Shown in pieces: positions 17,029 to 26,048 of a DNA stretch of 64,000 nt. The notes under the pieces were generated by a model, which was given only the letters and a program-made list of their open reading frames with translations, was not told the origin of the DNA and searched no databases. The position numbers and the translations under genes are program-made. The stretch covers positions 1 through 64,000 of the forward strand of contig CALETH010000131.1 of assembly GCA_937920105.1 (NCBI GenBank), given 5' to 3'. The DNA is from an uncultured Bacteroidota bacterium. GTDB lineage: Bacteria > Bacteroidota > Ignavibacteria > UBA10030 > UBA8401. Numbering within the stretch: position 1 is the stretch's first letter; every line of letters begins with the position of its first letter.

Positions 17029-17190
17029 ACACACCCCCGACCCTCCCAACACACAAAAATAACCAACACATCCCGTAAAAAGCACGGGACACAAAAAGCG
17101 TGCAGAGGGACTTTATGTACTTCTGGGCGTTTTTCATTCCCCTCTGTAGCGATGGTTTAAGCGAAGGAGAGAGGGGTTAGGGATGTGTCC
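17029..17190. repeat. MITE-like element with imperfect terminal inverted repeats
   Basis: About 160 bases bounded by GACACACCCCCGACCCTCCC and, inverted, GGACACATCCCTAACCCCTC. It contains an inner hairpin (ATCCCGT/ACGGGA) and no ORF. Pieces of the same sequence occur at 13449-13500, 22692-22772 and 33215-33260. It lies between dnaK and the RES-like gene. Confidence 0.65.
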
Positions 17191-17203
17191 TATTGAGTGT
17201 TAC

Positions 17204-17234
17204 AACAAAGGCGAGGATGACCTCGCCTTTTGTT
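17204..17234 (-). terminator. intrinsic terminator of dnaK
   Basis: Arms AACAAAGGCGAGG and CCTCGCCTTTTGTT with an ATGA loop, 8 bases beyond the dnaK stop codon. The U-rich tail on the minus strand is modest. Confidence 0.75.
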
Positions 17235-17241
17235 ATTGTTT

Positions 17242-19191
17242 TTATTTTTTCTTTTCTTTTTTGTCATCATCAATTACTTCGTACTCGGCATTTTCTACTT
17301 TTTTCTCATCTTTTTGCTGAGTTGTAGATTGCTGTCCGCCTTCAGGTTGTGCTCCTGCGGTTGCTCCTTGTTGTTTTGCGGCTTCGTACATTTTTGTTGA
17401 TGCTTCATTCCAAATTGCATTCAACGCATCCATTTTAGATTTTATTTCTGTTGTGTTGTTTGTTTTAATTGCTTCTTCTAATGCTGTTGCTGCTGTTTCT
17501 AATTTGGATTTTGTGTCTGCATCAATCTTATCTTCCATTTCTTTCATTTGTTTTCGAGTAGAGAAGACAAGATTATCTGCTTGATTTTTTGTTTCTATTT
17601 CTTCTTTGCGTTTTGCATCATCTGCTGCATGCGCTTGTGCATCTTTTTTCATTCGTTCAACTTCTTCTTTACTCAATCCGGAAGAAGAGGTAATGCGGAT
17701 ACTTTGTTCTTTATTGGTTGCTTGGTCTTTTGCTGTTACATGCAGCATTCCGTTAGCATCAATATCAAGTATAACTTCTATTTTTGGTACCCCACGTGGT
17801 GCTGGTGGAATTCCATCCAAATGAAAACGTCCGAGCGTACGATTATCTACTGCCATTGGACGTTCACCTTGAAGAATGTGAACTTCTACTGATGTTTGAC
17901 TATCTGCTGCTGTACTAAACACTTCACTTTTTCGCGTTGGGATGGTTGTGTTTGCATCAATTAATTTTGTCATCACACCACCAAGAGTTTCAATTCCCAA
18001 AGAAAGCGGTGTAACATCTAATAAGAGAACATCAGTAACATCTCCGGCAAGAACACCACCTTGAATTGCTGCTCCGATTGCAACTACTTCATCAGGATTT
18101 ACTCCTTTGTGTCCTTCTTTTCCAAAAATGTCTTTTACAAGTTGTTGAATGCGCGGCATACGTGTCATACCACCAACCAAAATTACTTCATCAATTTGAC
18201 TTGGAGAAACACCGGCATCTTTTAATGCTTTTTCTACTGGTGGAATACATCGTTTTACTAAATCATCAACAAGTTGTTCAAATTTTGCACGCGTTAAATT
18301 CATGTTTAAATGTTTTGGACCTTCGGATGTTGCGGTTACGAAGGGAAGATTGATTTCTGTTTGGTTGAGTTGTGAAAGTTCAATCTTTGCTTTTTCTGCT
18401 GCTTCACGAAGACGTTGTAACGCCATTGGGTCTTTTAACAAATCAATGCCTTCTTGTTTTTTAAATTCTCCGGCAATGTATTCTACAAGACGTTGGTCAA
18501 AATTATCTCCACCAAGATGTGTATCTCCGTTGGTAGATTTTACTTTGAAATTTCCTGTTCCTTCAACTTCGTATAATTCAAGAACGGAAATATCAAATGT
18601 TCCACCACCCAAATCGAACACCGCAACTTTTGCATCTTTTCCTTTTTTATCTAAACCGTAAGCAAGTGCAGCAGCGGTTGGTTCGTTCACAATACGGCGA
18701 ACGTTGAGTCCGGCAATTTCTCCGGCTTCTTTTGTTGCTTGACGTTGTGCATCATTAAAATATGCGGGAACAGTGATAACGGCTTCTGTTATTTTTTGTC
18801 CGAGATAATCTTCTGCAGTTTGTTTCATTTTTTGTAAAATCATCGCAGAAATTTCCGGCGGAGAATACATACGGTCATCAATTTTTACACGGGCAGTATT
18901 GTTATCTCCTGCAATAACATTGTAGGGAACGAGTTTCATTTCGTCATTCACCTCGTTCATGAAACGTCCCATAAATCTTTTGATGGAATAGATGGTGTTG
19001 TGTGGATTAGTTACGGCTTGTCGTTTTGCTGCATGACCAACTAAACGTTCTCCGTTTTTTGCAAATCCAACCATTGATGGTGTTGTGCGAAATCCTTCTG
19101 CGTTTGCAATGACAACGGGGTCATTTCCTTCCATAACGGCAACTACTGAGTTTGTTGTTCCCAAATCTATTCCGATAATTTTTCCAGCCAT
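17242..19191 (-). CDS. dnaK: molecular chaperone DnaK (Hsp70)
   Basis: ATP-driven chaperone working with DnaJ and GrpE. The nucleotide-binding domain begins GIDLGTTNS and includes [24 protein letters not shown] and the LVGGMTRMP loop. The substrate domain begins after the [11 protein letters not shown] linker region, and a C-terminal lid ends in an acidic EVIDDD tail. 649 residues. The start has a strong ribosome-binding site (CAGGAGAAAAC). A TATAAT hexamer lies on the minus strand at 19218-19223, about 30 bases upstream. I saw no CIRCE operator in the 265-base upstream gap. Confidence 0.98.
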   Translation of the reverse strand: MAGKIIGIDLGTTNSVVAVMEGNDPVVIANAEGFRTTPSMVGFAKNGERLVGHAAKRQAVTNPHNTIYSIKRFMGRFMNEVNDEMKLVPYNVIAGDNNTARVKIDDRMYSPPEISAMILQKMKQTAEDYLGQKITEAVITVPAYFNDAQRQATKEAGEIAGLNVRRIVNEPTAAALAYGLDKKGKDAKVAVFDLGGGTFDISVLELYEVEGTGNFKVKSTNGDTHLGGDNFDQRLVEYIAGEFKKQEGIDLLKDPMALQRLREAAEKAKIELSQLNQTEINLPFVTATSEGPKHLNMNLTRAKFEQLVDDLVKRCIPPVEKALKDAGVSPSQIDEVILVGGMTRMPRIQQLVKDIFGKEGHKGVNPDEVVAIGAAIQGGVLAGDVTDVLLLDVTPLSLGIETLGGVMTKLIDANTTIPTRKSEVFSTAADSQTSVEVHILQGERPMAVDNRTLGRFHLDGIPPAPRGVPKIEVILDIDANGMLHVTAKDQATNKEQSIRITSSSGLSKEEVERMKKDAQAHAADDAKRKEEIETKNQADNLVFSTRKQMKEMEDKIDADTKSKLETAATALEEAIKTNNTTEIKSKMDALNAIWNEASTKMYEAAKQQGATAGAQPEGGQQSTTQQKDEKKVENAEYEVIDDDKKEKKK

Positions 19192-19414
19192 TGTTTTCTC
19201 CTGTGAGATAAATTGTTATTATAATAGATAAACTTTTCTTATAACTTCATCAAATACCGTACCAATAAAAATATGCGAAATTGAATTAAAAATGATGTTT
19301 TTTAAATTTAATTTGATGACAAAATGTCATTCAATAAAGATTTCGCCAATTTGACAAGTGTTGACTATGGATTATGGAAATATTATAGATTATTTTAGAT
19401 GAATATTTTACAGC

Positions 19415-19443
19415 GTCATTCCCGCATGTTTTTAGCGGGAGTC
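19415..19443. repeat. GTCATTCCCGC palindrome upstream of birA
   Basis: GTCATTCCCGC and GCGGGAGTC around ATGTTTTTA, ending 14 bases before the birA start. It belongs to the same family as the copies at 6100, 12091, 40669 and 56928. Confidence 0.7.
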
Positions 19444-19456
19444 TATAAAAAAAAAT

Positions 19457-20215
19457 ATGTTAGATAAAAATACAATAATCGAAAAACTATCCACCAAATA
19501 TATTGGAAAAAACTTTTCTGTTTTTGCAACAATAGATTCCACTAATACATTTGCAAAATCTTTGGATGCACCAAACGGAACAGTAATTTTTGCTGAAGAA
19601 CAAACATTGGGAAGAGGAAGGATGCAAAGAAGTTGGGTTGCAGAAAAAGAAAAAAATCTTCTCTTTTCAATTATTCTGTATCCGGAAATAGAGCAAACAA
19701 AAATTCCGTTAATTTCTTTTGTTGCTTCGCTTGCGGTTGCAAAGGCAATTCGCGAAACAACAAAACTTTCTACAGAATGTAAATGGCCTAATGATGTTTT
19801 GGTGAATGAAAAAAAAGTCTGTGGGATTTTATTGGAAACAGTTTCTTCCTCAAAAAAAATTATTGTGGGAATTGGCGTTAATGTTAATCAGAAAAATTTT
19901 TCTCAAGAACTTCAACAGAAGGCAACATCATTATACAATGAAGTGAAAAGCGAAATTGACAGAGGTATGTTGTTGATAAAGATTTTAGAAAATTTTGAGT
20001 TTTGGTACGAACAACTTCAAAAAGAATCTTCTATTATAATAGATGAATGGAAAAAATATTCTACAATGCTTGGAAAAAAGATTATCATTAACGAACACCA
20101 TTCTTCTTTTGAAGCAATTGCTGTAGATATACAAAACGATGGTGGATTGTGTATCAAAACTTTTTCTGGTGAAGAAAGAGTTGTGTATTCTGGTGATGTG
20201 AGTGTGAAACTCTAA
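19457..20215 (+). CDS. birA: biotin--[acetyl-CoA-carboxylase] ligase
   Basis: Activates biotin with ATP and attaches it to carrier lysines of biotin-dependent carboxylases. The biotinyl-AMP loop GRGRMQR is at residues 52-58, KWPND at 109-113, with the catalytic lysine in the following KKVCGILLE block near 120 and VGIGVNVN further on. At 252 residues it is the short form without the N-terminal DNA-binding domain, so it should not repress biotin synthesis. It begins a plus-strand run divergent from dnaK. Confidence 0.93.
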   Translation: MLDKNTIIEKLSTKYIGKNFSVFATIDSTNTFAKSLDAPNGTVIFAEEQTLGRGRMQRSWVAEKEKNLLFSIILYPEIEQTKIPLISFVASLAVAKAIRETTKLSTECKWPNDVLVNEKKVCGILLETVSSSKKIIVGIGVNVNQKNFSQELQQKATSLYNEVKSEIDRGMLLIKILENFEFWYEQLQKESSIIIDEWKKYSTMLGKKIIINEHHSSFEAIAVDIQNDGGLCIKTFSGEERVVYSGDVSVKL

Positions 20216-20285
20216 GTTTTATTATTGGATGTAAATTTTTTATATTTTAGTAGAAATACATTTTACAATTATAAGGAATATCATA

Positions 20286-20504
20286 ATGTCTACAACCATA
20301 GCAAATATGACAAAACGAGAATTTACGCAAATTATTTCTGATGTTGTTGAAAAAAAACTTCTTGAAATTTTTGCAGACCCTGATAACGGATTAATTTTAC
20401 GAGAAATCGTTCGTAAACAATTACTTCAACAATTAAAAGAAGTAAATGCAGGAAAAAGAGGAAAAAATATTGACGATGTTGTAAAAGAATTGGGATTACA
20501 ATAA
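20286..20504 (+). CDS. putative antitoxin of the following RelE-type toxin
   Basis: A 72-residue, mostly helical, charged protein ending DDVVKELGLQ. Its stop codon directly abuts the start of a RelE/ParE toxin gene, the usual antitoxin-first arrangement. A ribosome-binding site AAGGAATATC precedes the ATG. I do not recognise a DNA-binding domain in it; the antitoxin role is inferred from position and size. Confidence 0.7.
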   Translation: MSTTIANMTKREFTQIISDVVEKKLLEIFADPDNGLILREIVRKQLLQQLKEVNAGKRGKNIDDVVKELGLQ

Positions 20505-20768
20505 ATGTATTCGATTCAATTTTTGCAATCCGCAACTAAAAGTCTTAAAAAATTAGATAAAAAAGTTTCCCAACAAATTATTGACCGTATTCGTTGGTTG
20601 GCAGAAAACATTCAATCCACAAAATTATATCCTCTCAAAGGTGAACTTTCCGGTTTGTATAAAATACGAGAAGGTTCATATCGTATTATTTTTCAGACAC
20701 TACATAAAGAAAAAATAATTATCATTCATAGTATTGGGCATAGAAGGGATATTTATAAGGAACGATGA
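20505..20768 (+). CDS. RelE/ParE-family toxin
   Basis: An 87-residue protein with the RelE fold signature: an N-terminal YSIQFLQSATKSLKKLDKK helix pair, KLYPLKGELSGLYKIREGSYRIIF in the core strands and a closing HSIGHRRDIYK. Such proteins cut mRNA at the ribosome or poison gyrase; the basic closing residues (HRRDIY) fit the RelE mRNA-endonuclease group better. It starts immediately after the antitoxin stop and overlaps a CopG-type antitoxin gene at its 3' end (ATGA). Confidence 0.88.
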   Translation: MYSIQFLQSATKSLKKLDKKVSQQIIDRIRWLAENIQSTKLYPLKGELSGLYKIREGSYRIIFQTLHKEKIIIIHSIGHRRDIYKER

Positions 20769-21034
20769 AAAAATTATCTCGCTTCAAAAATGAAAATGAA
20801 GAAAGAAAATTTTGGGCAACACACAGTCCATTAGAGTATTTTGATAAGAAAAATATGGTGATAACAACATTTCCTAATCTTAAACCCACAAGTAGAACAA
20901 TTTCTATTCGTCTTCCGGAATTATTGTTAGAAGAAATTAAAGTGTTGGCAAACGAAAAAGATATTCCTTATCAATCTATGTTAAAAATCTTATTGACAGA
21001 AAAAGTAAGAGAAGAATTTAAGATAAAAAAATGA
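20765..21034 (+). CDS. CopG-family antitoxin (PF12441-like)
   Basis: 89 residues. The N-terminal block RFKNENEERKFWATHSPLEYFD and the C-terminal ribbon-helix-helix SISIRLPELLLEEIKVLA with PYQSMLKILLTEK match the CopG/BrnA-type antitoxins, which bind their own promoter. It overlaps the RelE toxin gene by four bases (ATGA), so the operon carries antitoxin, toxin and a second antitoxin. No partner toxin of its own follows; the next gene is coaX. Confidence 0.82.
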   Translation: MKKLSRFKNENEERKFWATHSPLEYFDKKNMVITTFPNLKPTSRTISIRLPELLLEEIKVLANEKDIPYQSMLKILLTEKVREEFKIKK

Positions 21035-21107
21035 AGATATTGTAAAAAAATTAGGATTAAAAATAATTGTTCATTGCTCATTAATAATTGTTAATTGATA
21101 ATTGATT

Positions 21108-21899
21108 ATGCTTCTTGCTATAGATATCGGTAACACCCATACAGTGTTTGGCATCTACAAAAACTCTACACTTCTCGGAAGTTGGCGAGTAACAAGTTTT
21201 ACTACTCGTACCGAAGATGAATTTGGTGCTTTAGTAAAAACATTTTGCGAAAATGCAAAAATCCCACTCAAAAAAATTTCTGTTGTAGGAATTTCTTCAG
21301 TAGTTCCCAATCTTACCGAAACAGTAAGCAGAATGTCCAAAAAATATTTTGCATTGGAGCCAATAATTATTTCTGCAGATTTATCGTTGGGAATAAATGT
21401 TCTGTATGATGACCCTTTTGCTGTTGGTGCAGACCGTTTATGCAACGCTGTGGCTGCCTTCACCAAATATCAATCTCCACTTATTATTGTAGATTTTGGT
21501 ACGGCAACAACGTACGATGTTGTTTCCAAAGCAGGAGATTATCTTGGTGGAGTGATTACTGCCGGAGTGGAAACATCTGCTGCAGAACTCCATCGAAGAG
21601 CAGCAAAACTTCCCAAAATAGAATTGCGATTTCCTGAAAATGTTATCGGCAAAAATACTGTTCACAGTATGCAATCCGGAATTTTGTATGGAGCATTAGA
21701 TGCAATGGAATCTATGATTCGCCGCATTACTAAAGAATTGGGAGAACAACCAATAGTTATTGCTACGGGTGGATTTTCGGAAATGTTATGTCGTCATTCA
21801 AAACTCATTCATCATCACGAACCAAATTTAGTGTTGGATGGTATTCGTATTATTGTAGAAAAAGTTGCTCTGCATCACAAAAAGAAACGTAGTTCATAA
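21108..21899 (+). CDS. coaX: type III pantothenate kinase
   Basis: Phosphorylates pantothenate, the first step of coenzyme A synthesis. It has the ASKHA phosphate loop DIGNTHT at residues 6-12, GADRLCNAVAAF with the catalytic Asp, DFGTATTYDVV and the substrate block GGVITAGV. 263 residues from the ATG at 21108; an in-frame TTG two codons earlier is less likely. CoaX enzymes usually need a monovalent cation and are insensitive to CoA feedback. It is preceded by a short intergenic stretch of TTAATAATTGTTAATTG-type simple repeat. Confidence 0.95.
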   Translation: MLLAIDIGNTHTVFGIYKNSTLLGSWRVTSFTTRTEDEFGALVKTFCENAKIPLKKISVVGISSVVPNLTETVSRMSKKYFALEPIIISADLSLGINVLYDDPFAVGADRLCNAVAAFTKYQSPLIIVDFGTATTYDVVSKAGDYLGGVITAGVETSAAELHRRAAKLPKIELRFPENVIGKNTVHSMQSGILYGALDAMESMIRRITKELGEQPIVIATGGFSEMLCRHSKLIHHHEPNLVLDGIRIIVEKVALHHKKKRSS

Positions 21900-21977
21900 A
21901 AGGTATCTTTTGAAAGAAAAAGAAAATTGATATATTGAACATCATTATTATTCATTCATTATTTAATAATTATACTT

Positions 21978-22676
21978 ATGCTTACAGCAAAAAAGAAAAT
22001 TTCACAACGACCCATCGTTCAAGAAAGTCCGTTAATGGAACGATACTATGAAACACAAAGTTGGATTCAAGAAAACAAAAAACGTGTCAATACCATTTTG
22101 GGAATTATTGTTGTTCTTGGACTTGGTATTTGGTTCTATTATAACAATACCAAAGCCAATGATGAAAAAGCCATGACAGAGTTTTCCAAAGTGTTTTCGT
22201 ATTACGATAACGGACAGTATCAACTTGCCATTAATGGAATTCCGGAAAAAAACGTTACCGGCTTGCAATCCATTGTAGATAATTATGGAAGCACCAATGC
22301 TGGAAATATTGCAAAATTTTATCTTGCCAATGCGTACTACAACACACAAAATTATGATAAAGCATTAGAATATTTTAGCGGTGTCAGTGTAGGTAATCCA
22401 ATGGTAGAAAATTCTGCAGTTGCTGGTGAAGCAGCATGTTATGAAGCAAAAGGAGATTTCAAAACTGCAGCAAGCAAATTTGAAAAAGCAGGAATGAAAG
22501 GCAATGATGACGTACACTCACCGGAATATCTTGCCAATGCAGGACGTAATTATACAAAAGTTGGTGAAAAAGAAAAAGCGATTGAAATTTATAAAATGAT
22601 AAAAAAAGAATATCCCAAATCTCCAATAGCGTTTTCTGTTGATAAAGAACTTGCTGCATTGGGAGTTATGTTGTAA
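21978..22676 (+). CDS. membrane-anchored tetratricopeptide-repeat protein
   Basis: 232 residues: a short cytoplasmic N-terminus, one membrane helix (about 37-55, VNTILGIIVVLGLGIWFYY), then TPR-like helical repeats in the periplasm (NIAKFYLANAYYNTQNYDKALEYF, EYLANAGRNYTKVGEKEKAIEIY). The layout resembles the YfgM/BamD-like TPR family that assists outer-membrane or secreted protein folding, but assignment is only to the fold. It lies just upstream of the complex I genes, separated by repeat elements. Confidence 0.78.
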   Translation: MLTAKKKISQRPIVQESPLMERYYETQSWIQENKKRVNTILGIIVVLGLGIWFYYNNTKANDEKAMTEFSKVFSYYDNGQYQLAINGIPEKNVTGLQSIVDNYGSTNAGNIAKFYLANAYYNTQNYDKALEYFSGVSVGNPMVENSAVAGEAACYEAKGDFKTAASKFEKAGMKGNDDVHSPEYLANAGRNYTKVGEKEKAIEIYKMIKKEYPKSPIAFSVDKELAALGVML

Positions 22677-22691
22677 ATATCGTTGTGAACT

Positions 22692-22772
22692 TTCCCTCCT
22701 ACTAGGAGGGAATGCAAGGGTGGTCGTTTTTAAATTTTTTGACCTCCCCTAACCCCTCCTAAATAGGAGGGG
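22692..22772. repeat. pair of AGGAGGG palindromes upstream of nuoA
   Basis: TTCCCTCCT/AGGAGGGAA at 22692-22712 and CCCCTCCT/AGGAGGGG at 22753-22772, with CCCCTAACCCC between, sharing words with the 17029-17190 element. It fills the 126-base gap before nuoA. Confidence 0.65.
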
Positions 22773-22802
22773 AAAACATATTTCCAAATTTTATAAAAAA
22801 CC

Positions 22803-23180
22803 ATGCTTACCGATTTTGGTAGAATACTTATTTTTTTTATTGTAGGAATAATTTTCACGGCTGGTGGACTTATTACTTCGTGGTTGTTACGACCTAAACG
22901 TCCATATCCGGCAAAACTTTCTTCGTACGAATGCGGTGAAGAAGCAACCGGAGATTCTCGAATTCAATTCAATATTCGTTTTTATATTATTGCATTAATT
23001 TTTGTAGTGTTTGAAGTAGAAGTGGTACTGTTATTTCCGTGGGCATTAGTGTTTAAAGAGTTTGGAATGTTTGCTTTTATTGAAATGCTTATTTTTCTTT
23101 TCATTCTCATAGTTGGTTATATGTACGTGTGGAAGAAAAAAGATTTGGAATGGGATGTACCGCAACCCAAAAATTGGTAA
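22803..23180 (+). CDS. nuoA: NADH-quinone oxidoreductase subunit A
   Basis: Small membrane subunit of respiratory complex I. 125 residues, three membrane helices, with the conserved loop SYECGE and the helix-two signature RFYIIALIFVVFEVEVVLLFPWA containing the membrane acidic residues. It is the first nuo gene of the locus, but it is separated from nuoB by a 2-kb gene for a secreted protein. The start at 22803 follows a weak leader without a clear ribosome-binding site. Confidence 0.96.
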   Translation: MLTDFGRILIFFIVGIIFTAGGLITSWLLRPKRPYPAKLSSYECGEEATGDSRIQFNIRFYIIALIFVVFEVEVVLLFPWALVFKEFGMFAFIEMLIFLFILIVGYMYVWKKKDLEWDVPQPKNW

Positions 23181-23223
23181 CAAATTAATTCATTTATCTT
23201 AATAAACAATTAAAGAGACACAA

Positions 23224-25248
23224 ATGAAAAACAAATTTTTCATATATTATATAATTGCATTATTAATAATGCCAATAACCAGTCCCGCTCAATGGGCAAA
23301 AAATATAGGTGGTAATGCTAGTGATAGAGGTAGTAGTATTGCTAATGATGGTAATGGAAATGTGTATATAACAGGGTCTTTTCGTGGGACAGCAGATTTT
23401 GATACAGGTCCAGGAACGACAAACTTGATTGGGAAAGGTTGGACTGACATATATTTTGCAAAATACGATGTTTCCGGTTTATTATTGTGGGCAAAAAGTG
23501 TTGGGAGTACTAATTCTGATGGAGGTAATAGTATTGCTGTCGATGGTAGTGGAGATGTGTATGTAACAGGTTCCTTTGAAGGAATGGCAGATTTTGACCC
23601 TGGAGTAGGAACAACAAATTTGCCTTGGGTTGGTGGTGACGATATCTTTTTTGCAAAATACAAATCTAGTGACGGTTCGCTTATTTGGGCAAAAAGTATT
23701 GGTGCTGCTAATGGTGCTTCCGAGGGTGGTAATAGTATTGCCATAGATGGAAGTGGAAATGTCTACATAACAGGTATATTTTATGGAACAGTAGATTTTG
23801 ACCCAGGGCCAGGAACAACAAATTTAACAAGTGCTGGATATGATATATTTTTTGCGAAATATAGTGGGAATGATGGTTCACTTATATGGGCAAAAAGTGT
23901 TGGTGGTACTACTGATAATGATAAAGGTAATAGTGTTGCTATAGATGGTAGTGGAAATGTCTATATAACAGGACATTTTTTTGGCACAGTAGATTTTGAC
24001 CCAGGTTCAGGAACTGCAAATTTAACGAGTGTTGGTAATTATGATATCTTTTTCGCGAAATATAGTGGTAATGACGGTTCGCTTATATGGGCAAAAAGTA
24101 TTGGTGGTGCTAGTATTGATTATTGTAGCGATATTGTTGTAGATGGTAGTGCAAATGTATATTTAACTGGATATTTTGATTATACAGCAGATTTTGACCC
24201 CAGTGCTGGAGTCGCAAATTTGACAAGTGTTGGTTATGACATTTTTTTTGCCAAATATAACTCTACGGGTTCGCTTTTATGGGTAAAAGGTATAGGGGGT
24301 GGTGGTACTGATGGTAGCGCTAGTATAGATATAGATGGAAGTGGAAATGTGTATGTAACAGGTTCTTTTCAAGGAGCGGTAGATTTTGACCCTGGAGTAG
24401 GAACGACAAGTTTAACTAGTGTTGGTGGTTCCGATATCTTTTTTGCGAAATATAATTCTACTGGTTCATTTGTGTGGGAAAAAAAAATTGGAAGTGGCGG
24501 TGACGATTTTGGTACTAGTCTTGCCTTAGATGGCAGTGGAAATGCCTATACAACAGGATATTTTAATGGAACAGCCGATTTTGACCCATCAACCAATGCA
24601 GCCGATACATTAAAATTAACCAGCAGTGATGATGATATCTTTTTTGCAAAATATAGAACTATTGATGGTCTTCTTCCCGTAGAACTTACCTCATTTACAG
24701 CAACATCAAAAAATAGTGCTGTAGAGTTATCATGGAGTACAGTGAGTGAAATAAATAATTTTGGATTTGAAATTGAGAAAGCAGAAATCCATAATCAATC
24801 ATCAGAAAAACAGTGGAAAAAAATTAGTTTTGTACAGGGAAACGGAACAAGCAATATCCAACACCATTACACATTTATTGATAAAAATGTTACTACAGGA
24901 AAATTTATATATCGATTAAAACAAATTGATATGGATGGAAAGTTTACGTACAGCGAAGAAATAGAAGGAAATGCAGAAATTCCAAAAGAGATAACATTAT
25001 CCCAAAATTATCCAAACCCCTTTAATCCTGTAACAACAATTAATTATGAAATCCCACAAACCGGAAAAGTGTATTTAAAAGTGTACAATGTGTTAGGAGA
25101 AGAAGTCGCAACACTGGTGAATGGAATGCAGGAAGCGGGAAGATATTCTACACAATTTGACGCATCGAAATATTCTTCTGGAATATATTTTTATAAACTC
25201 ACATCGAATAATTATATATTAGTAAAATCAATGGTATTGGTGAAATAA
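23224..25248 (+). CDS. secreted SBBP-repeat protein with type IX secretion sorting domain
   Basis: 674 residues: signal peptide (1-22, ending SPAQ), then about eight repeats of roughly 55-60 residues with the pattern IAIDGSGNVYITG, GTVDFDPGPGTTNLTS and DIFFAKY, typical of SBBP beta-propeller repeats. A linker LLPVELTSFTATSKN leads to an Fn3-like region. The last 80 residues form a T9SS sorting domain with NYPNPFNPVTTINYEIP and SGIYFYKL. It should be exported and attached to or released from the cell surface. It splits nuoA from nuoB and is unlikely to be part of complex I. Confidence 0.9.
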   Translation: MKNKFFIYYIIALLIMPITSPAQWAKNIGGNASDRGSSIANDGNGNVYITGSFRGTADFDTGPGTTNLIGKGWTDIYFAKYDVSGLLLWAKSVGSTNSDGGNSIAVDGSGDVYVTGSFEGMADFDPGVGTTNLPWVGGDDIFFAKYKSSDGSLIWAKSIGAANGASEGGNSIAIDGSGNVYITGIFYGTVDFDPGPGTTNLTSAGYDIFFAKYSGNDGSLIWAKSVGGTTDNDKGNSVAIDGSGNVYITGHFFGTVDFDPGSGTANLTSVGNYDIFFAKYSGNDGSLIWAKSIGGASIDYCSDIVVDGSANVYLTGYFDYTADFDPSAGVANLTSVGYDIFFAKYNSTGSLLWVKGIGGGGTDGSASIDIDGSGNVYVTGSFQGAVDFDPGVGTTSLTSVGGSDIFFAKYNSTGSFVWEKKIGSGGDDFGTSLALDGSGNAYTTGYFNGTADFDPSTNAADTLKLTSSDDDIFFAKYRTIDGLLPVELTSFTATSKNSAVELSWSTVSEINNFGFEIEKAEIHNQSSEKQWKKISFVQGNGTSNIQHHYTFIDKNVTTGKFIYRLKQIDMDGKFTYSEEIEGNAEIPKEITLSQNYPNPFNPVTTINYEIPQTGKVYLKVYNVLGEEVATLVNGMQEAGRYSTQFDASKYSSGIYFYKLTSNNYILVKSMVLVK

Positions 25249-25273
25249 ATTCATAAACCCTGCCATAGTTAGA

Positions 25274-25303
25274 GACCTGTCAAGTTTAAAAACTTGACAA
25301 GTC
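25274..25303. repeat. TTGACAAG palindrome before nuoB
   Basis: TGTCAAGTTT and AAACTTGACA inside GAC...GTC flanks, preceded by ACCCTGCCA as at 13317. It lies between the T9SS cargo gene and nuoB and could terminate the former. Confidence 0.7.
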
Positions 25304-25315
25304 TAATAAAAAATC

Positions 25316-25810
25316 ATGGGACTTCTTGATAAACAAATTAACAGCAGCAATATCGTCATCACATCGTTAGATAATTTGATGAATTGGGCAAGACTTTCTT
25401 CTCTTTGGCAAATGCAATTTGGATTAGCATGTTGTGCAATAGAAATGATGGGAGCAGCAGCATCAAATTATGATATTATGCGTTTCGGAGTTATTCCGCG
25501 AGCAACCCCACGTCAATGTGATGTGATGATTGTTTCCGGAACGGTAACCTTAAAAATGGCATCACGTGTGAAACGTTTGTATGACCAAATGTCTGAACCA
25601 CGTTATGTTATTTCTATGGGAAGTTGTTCTAATTGCGGAGGTCCATATTGGGAACACGGTTATCATGTGTTGAAAGGAGTGGATAGAGTAATTCCTGTAG
25701 ATGTGTACGTTCCCGGATGTCCGCCAAGACCAGAAGCATTGTTGGAAGGTGTCATTAAATTACAAGAAAAAATTCGCAGTGAAGGTGTTGGAAAGAAGAA
25801 AGTAGCGTAA
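25316..25810 (+). CDS. nuoB: NADH-quinone oxidoreductase subunit B
   Basis: Carries the terminal [4Fe-4S] cluster N2, which reduces quinone. 164 residues. Cluster ligands C39 and C40 (ACCAIEMM), C104 (GSCSNCGG) and C135 (PGCPPRPE) are all present, as is the [12 protein letters not shown] loop. It is followed after 31 bases by a HicB/HicA toxin-antitoxin module rather than nuoC. Confidence 0.97.
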   Translation: MGLLDKQINSSNIVITSLDNLMNWARLSSLWQMQFGLACCAIEMMGAAASNYDIMRFGVIPRATPRQCDVMIVSGTVTLKMASRVKRLYDQMSEPRYVISMGSCSNCGGPYWEHGYHVLKGVDRVIPVDVYVPGCPPRPEALLEGVIKLQEKIRSEGVGKKKVA

Positions 25811-25841
25811 TTTTTTTTATTGATAATAAAAAGGTATTATT

Positions 25842-26048
25842 ATGAAATTTACTATCACAATCAATCGTGATGAAGATGGGATGTATATTGCAGAATGTCC
25901 ATCTATTCCAGGTTGCTTTAGTCAAGGAAAAACCGAAGAAGAAGCACAAAAAAATATTCAAGAGGCAATCAAAGAATGTTTAGATGTGCGAGCAGAAAAA
26001 GGAATGCCCTTAACTATTTCCACTCGCCAAGTTGAGGTTGCTATTTAA
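25842..26048 (+). CDS. hicB: HicB-family antitoxin
   Basis: 68 residues with the HicB pattern: a strand FTITINRDEDGMYIAECPSIPGC, GKTEEEAQKNIQEAI helix and a short C-terminal tail. It neutralises the HicA RNase and lacks a separate C-terminal DNA-binding domain, as in short HicB forms. It is upstream of hicA, the reverse of the classical order, and shares its last base with the hicA start (TAATG). It lies between nuoB and nuoC. Confidence 0.9.
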   Translation: MKFTITINRDEDGMYIAECPSIPGCFSQGKTEEEAQKNIQEAIKECLDVRAEKGMPLTISTRQVEVAI

